Positions 8,830 to 11,413 of a stretch of 11,413 nt of DNA are shown here, in pieces; the first letter of the stretch is position 1; each line of letters begins with the position of its first letter. A program made the position numbers and the translations under genes. This DNA is from Jimgerdemannia flammicorona (Eukaryota; Mucoromycota; Endogonomycetes; Endogonales; Endogonaceae). The DNA is taken from NCBI GenBank assembly GCA_003990745.1, contig RBNI01006367.1, forward strand, positions 1 to 11,413. The letters run 5' to 3'. Below the pieces are notes generated by a model. The model worked only from the letters and a program-made list of their open reading frames with translations. It had not been told where the DNA came from and searched no databases.

Positions 8830-9602
8830 AACCCCTTCTCAGCCAGTAGGGAGGAGTTAAGGTGCCAATGTCTGGGTCCATCTCCACTCCCCCCAAACTG
8901 CCCCTGTCCCAACAGTCCCCAGTGATCAGACCATGGGCACCACTCCACTTCCAGTGCCTTCCAAACATCCACCCCCCAGCACTCCGCCATCAGAATCCAG
9001 TCGATCCTAGTGCCCAAGCCATTCACCCAATGCGTGTAGACCCTAGCATCACCCCACCTCATTCTGCCCATATCCCCCAATGAGCTCAACATCTCTACCT
9101 TCTCCCAAGTATCCAGACCACCACTTCTACCCCCAGCACTTCTCCCTCCATCAGTCCTGTCTAGATGCTGATCCTGAACCATATTAAAGTCCCCACCGAG
9201 CACATCAACCCCTACCTCCAAGAGAATACCCTCCTCCAGCAGCCCCCCAATCCATGCAATCCTCTCACCCCAAGCTGCAGGGCAGTAACAAGAGCCCACC
9301 ATCACCAATTCCCACCCTGGCCTATGCCAATCTCCCCAGACCAATCGATCACCCCAGCTCCTGATTCCCCCCAAATCACCTCTACCCTTCCTCACCAAGA
9401 TTGCTACCTTTCCAAACCAAGCAGTAGCCCCACCCCATTCCCTAGTCCACTCTACTCAATCTTCCTCATCCTCACATCGAACATCCTGTAGTAAAAAGAG
9501 ATCAGCCTCCAATCCCTTGAGCCAAGTAAAAATGTTCTTATGCTGCCTAGAGCCCCCTAACCCATTCACATTCAAGGAGAAAATGTTGGTTGTACTGTTC
9601 AT
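8830..9602 (-). other. Apurinic-type endonuclease domain, copy B ORF2
   Basis: Motifs NVNGL (Asn near 9570), LLQD-x-RC, GGDFN (Asp near 9189), GTRIDWIL and SDHW (Asp 8925-8927, His 8922-8924) appear in the order of LINE EN domains. Only one stop (9456-9458, TGA) lies inside, so most of the domain is still open, unlike copy A. The Asp in the second motif is shared with A and so predates the decay. Confidence 0.87.
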
Positions 9603-9633
9603 AAGGAATAATGTTATATCATGGCCCCATCCT

Positions 9634-11413
9634 CTACAAGTCTGCATTTCGCTCCTCCTGCACTATGTCCAAGTCATGTTTGGCTGCCAGTTCCCTCTCC
9701 CCTGCTTCCTGTGCCGCCAAAGCTCCCAGAAGTTCTACCATTGTCCCATCTTCATGCTCCTCAAATTCCTCATGATACTCCAGACAGGCCTCCTGCCAGA
9801 GCTGTAACCCATGATGCTCTGCCCAGCAGTAGACCGCCCATTCACCAGCAACCACCCCCAGCTCTGCCCTCCTCACCTCATCAACCTCATACCCCTCCTC
9901 CTCCATTAAGATACCCAGAATCTCTACCTTCAGTGCCTCCACCATTCCATCACTATGTAGAATCCTCGTCCAATGCTCCTCCAGCATCACCCTCAGGTCC
10001 ACTTCTCCCAAGGCATCCGCTGCGAGGTTGTCCATCACCTTGCACATCCACAACAGGTTCCCCACCTCCTTCCCTCCTGGAGTCCCCAGCTGCCCTGCAT
10101 CCAGCATCATAGTGTCAGCTCCTACACTGGCAGCCTCATCCCACTCCTCCTCAGGGACATCCACCAGCTCGTCCTCACCAACTGCCACCACCTGACCCCC
10201 TTGCCCCACATCAGGGACCCCAAAGCACACCTGCTGGGCCCCCTGCATCCTCGAATCCTCTGCCAGCCCTCTCTTCCCAATGGGGCCCCTCCTGATAAGT
10301 GGGGGAGGGGTGGCATCCAACTCCAGCTCTCACACTTCAAAGGTACCATCAGCAAACGGATTCCTGTCCAGCATCCCTCCAGTCCCTGCCTCCTTCACCC
10401 CCACCTTCTCACCTCCATTACCAGCCCAAACACTGGCCTTAGCACCCTCAGGCTCCTCAGCTCCAACTGACTTCTTCATCCCCCCTCCAGTCATGCCCAC
10501 CAACATCTCCCTCTGCCTCTTGCGTCCCTGGGCCTGCTCCCACTGCTTCTTGTCCATATGGATATACTTCCCGCCCACAATCTCCAGATGGGTCAACTCC
10601 TCAAATAGTTTCCAGGCTGCCACCCTCCTCTCCACAGCACCATGCAACTCCTCCAGTGCCTTCAATAAGTCCTCCTCCTCCTCTTCACTCCCTTTCACCC
10701 TTGATACCTTACAGACCACAGCCCCCCACATCAGCACTGAGGGCCAGTCACTCATCTTCTCTGTGGCCTCCTTTCCTGCCAGCCGAATCCTGACATCAAT
10801 GTCTCCTGTCCTGATCGTTGTCCCCTCCCACACCTGAAATCTGATGTCCACTACATCGCTATACTCAATCATCACCTCCTCCACCCTCTTTCTAGTCTCC
10901 TCCTTAGTCACTATGGGCACCCCCTTCACCAGAAGCTACACCACTCTGGGGTCCCATCGTAAGCACCACACCATGGGGACCACCACCTCCCCAACTACAA
11001 CTCCATTCTTCAGTGCCTCATCCAGTAGACCAGTCTCTTCAAAGCCCACCTTGACCCCCTCCAGCCCCTTCAAGAACTTCACTGAAGCCGCCCCAGCCAC
11101 CTGCTTCAAGATAAGCTCCAGAATCATCCTTGCTGTCACTGCTAAGCCCCGGAAGCACAAGGTCACTGCAAACTCCGAAATCAACTTCTTGAGTAACGGG
11201 GCCACCGCCAGCTCTGTTACACCATCCGCCAGGTCTCCCTTCCATATCGAGAACCCCTGCCCCCCCTGGCCATCAGCTGTCACATCTCTTTTTTTTTCCT
11301 GATTCACTGTCACGCCGCCATCAGCAGTCCCGCCCCCAGCCACAACACCTCCAGACCCTATGCTTATACCCCCAGCCAGAGAACCCCCCCCCCTTCCAGG
11401 GCTCACCTTGCCC
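9634..11413 (-). pseudogene. LINE ORF1 (gag-like), copy B, 5' partial with two stops
   Basis: Homologous to copy A ORF1 along its length: the DLADGVT and LLKK segment, the FLKGLEGV region, the WDPRVV block, the RRM-like section (VKGVP, RTGDIDVRI), the acidic EEEEEDLLKALEEL run, a tail with GADTMML and GNLLWM, and a charged C-terminus ending in TAG 9634-9636. One frame is kept throughout. Two stops break it: TAG 10936-10938, where A has a Gln codon, and TGA 10330-10332, where A has Trp. The true start lies beyond the right edge. The Gly-rich region carries a second ten-C run (11384-11393). No CCHC zinc knuckle is visible. The TAG at the end overlaps a possible upstream ORF2 start by 14 nt. Confidence 0.85.

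Larger units (their letters stand above)
5942..9602 (-). pseudogene. LINE ORF2 (EN-RT-CCHC), copy B, 14 stops and one frameshift
   Basis: Same protein as in copy A: endonuclease, RT, zinc module C-x2-C-x14-H-x4-C (6363-6434), and a tail ending PP-x-GIG. Start ATG 9600-9602 is kept in A; an upstream ATG at 9645-9647 would overlap the ORF1 stop by 14 nt. One frame runs from 9602 to about 6180 with stops at 9456, 8499, 8331, 7422, 7257, 7197, 7104, 7062, 6771, 6618 and 6555 (low coordinates). An extra base in the A run 6179-6184 then shifts the frame, followed by stops at 6092, 6083 and 6065 and the ancestral TAA at 5942-5944. Stops at 8331, 7422, 7104, 7062, 6618, 6555, 6092 and 6083 replace tryptophan codons kept in A. 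Long open stretches remain across EN (9455-8502) and the RT palm (8261-7425). Confidence 0.93.
5871..11413 (-). mobile_element. LINE copy B: inactive non-LTR retrotransposon, 5' end cut by the window
   Basis: This is the same family and same orientation as copy A, sitting directly upstream of A's 5' end. It has the 3' two-thirds or more of ORF1, all of ORF2, and a 3' UTR that aligns with A's (shared AATAAA and a shared GGAGTC about 10 nt further on). Its own 5' UTR and ORF1 start lie beyond the right edge. Protein similarity to A is high through ORF1, EN, RT and the C-terminus, and even the last residues (PP-x-GIG followed by a stop) match. It carries 16 in-frame stops and one frameshift. The low-coordinate boundary (about 5870 to 5880) is set by loss of similarity to A's 3' UTR and is approximate. 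No poly(A) tail is seen there. Confidence 0.9.

Noticed and set aside
70..9602. A variant genetic code in which the in-frame stops are sense codons
   Set aside because: TAG occurs at both Trp and Gln positions, and TGA at Trp, Arg-like and Cys positions, so no single reassignment fits. TAG and TAA are also used as the natural ends of the ORFs.
1..11413. Recent tandem duplication of one element, or an LTR retrotransposon
   Set aside because: The copies are too diverged for a recent duplication, no direct terminal repeats flank either unit, and the EN-RT-CCHC order with AATAAA and an A tail is that of a LINE.

Overview
The window is almost entirely two decayed non-LTR retrotransposons (LINEs). 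They lie head to tail, both on the minus strand, and belong to one family. No host gene, tRNA, rRNA or CRISPR array is visible. The organism is a eukaryote. A fungus is my best guess, because the window combines an intron-free two-ORF LINE, an apurinic-type endonuclease, a C-terminal CCHC zinc module and many C-to-T-type stop codons. I cannot prove this from one window, and other eukaryotes carry similar L1/Tad1-like elements.

Copy A occupies about 1 to 5870 and looks full length. Read 5'->3' on the minus strand it has: a short 5' UTR (to 5783); ORF1 (5782 to 3757), a gag-like RNA-binding protein; a 30-nt spacer; ORF2 (3726 to 70) with endonuclease (EN), reverse transcriptase (RT) and a C-x2-C-x14-H-x4-C module; a 69-nt 3' UTR with an AATAAA signal; and a short poly(A) stretch at positions 7 to 1. 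Copy B runs from the right edge (11413, cut off inside ORF1) to about 5875 with the same layout: ORF1 (>11413 to 9634), ORF2 (9602 to 5942) and a 3' UTR with AATAAA. Over 90 residues of the RT palm the two copies are about 78% identical by eye count, so they are diverged sister copies and not a recent tandem duplication.

In an active element ORF1 would coat the RNA, EN would nick the target and RT would copy the RNA from the nick. Neither copy can do this by itself now. A carries 13 in-frame stops and one possible frameshift near the ORF1 start. B carries 16 stops and one single-base frameshift. Almost all the damage is stop codons of the kind made by C-to-T/G-to-A transitions. Fourteen replace a tryptophan kept in the other copy, ten of them as TAG. 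Indels are nearly absent. This resembles RIP-like or deamination decay more than ordinary neutral decay.

Points worth a second look are the head-to-tail junction without a poly(A) tract, a G/C hairpin kept at the ORF2 stop in both copies, the extreme C-richness of the + strand, and the biased stop spectrum.
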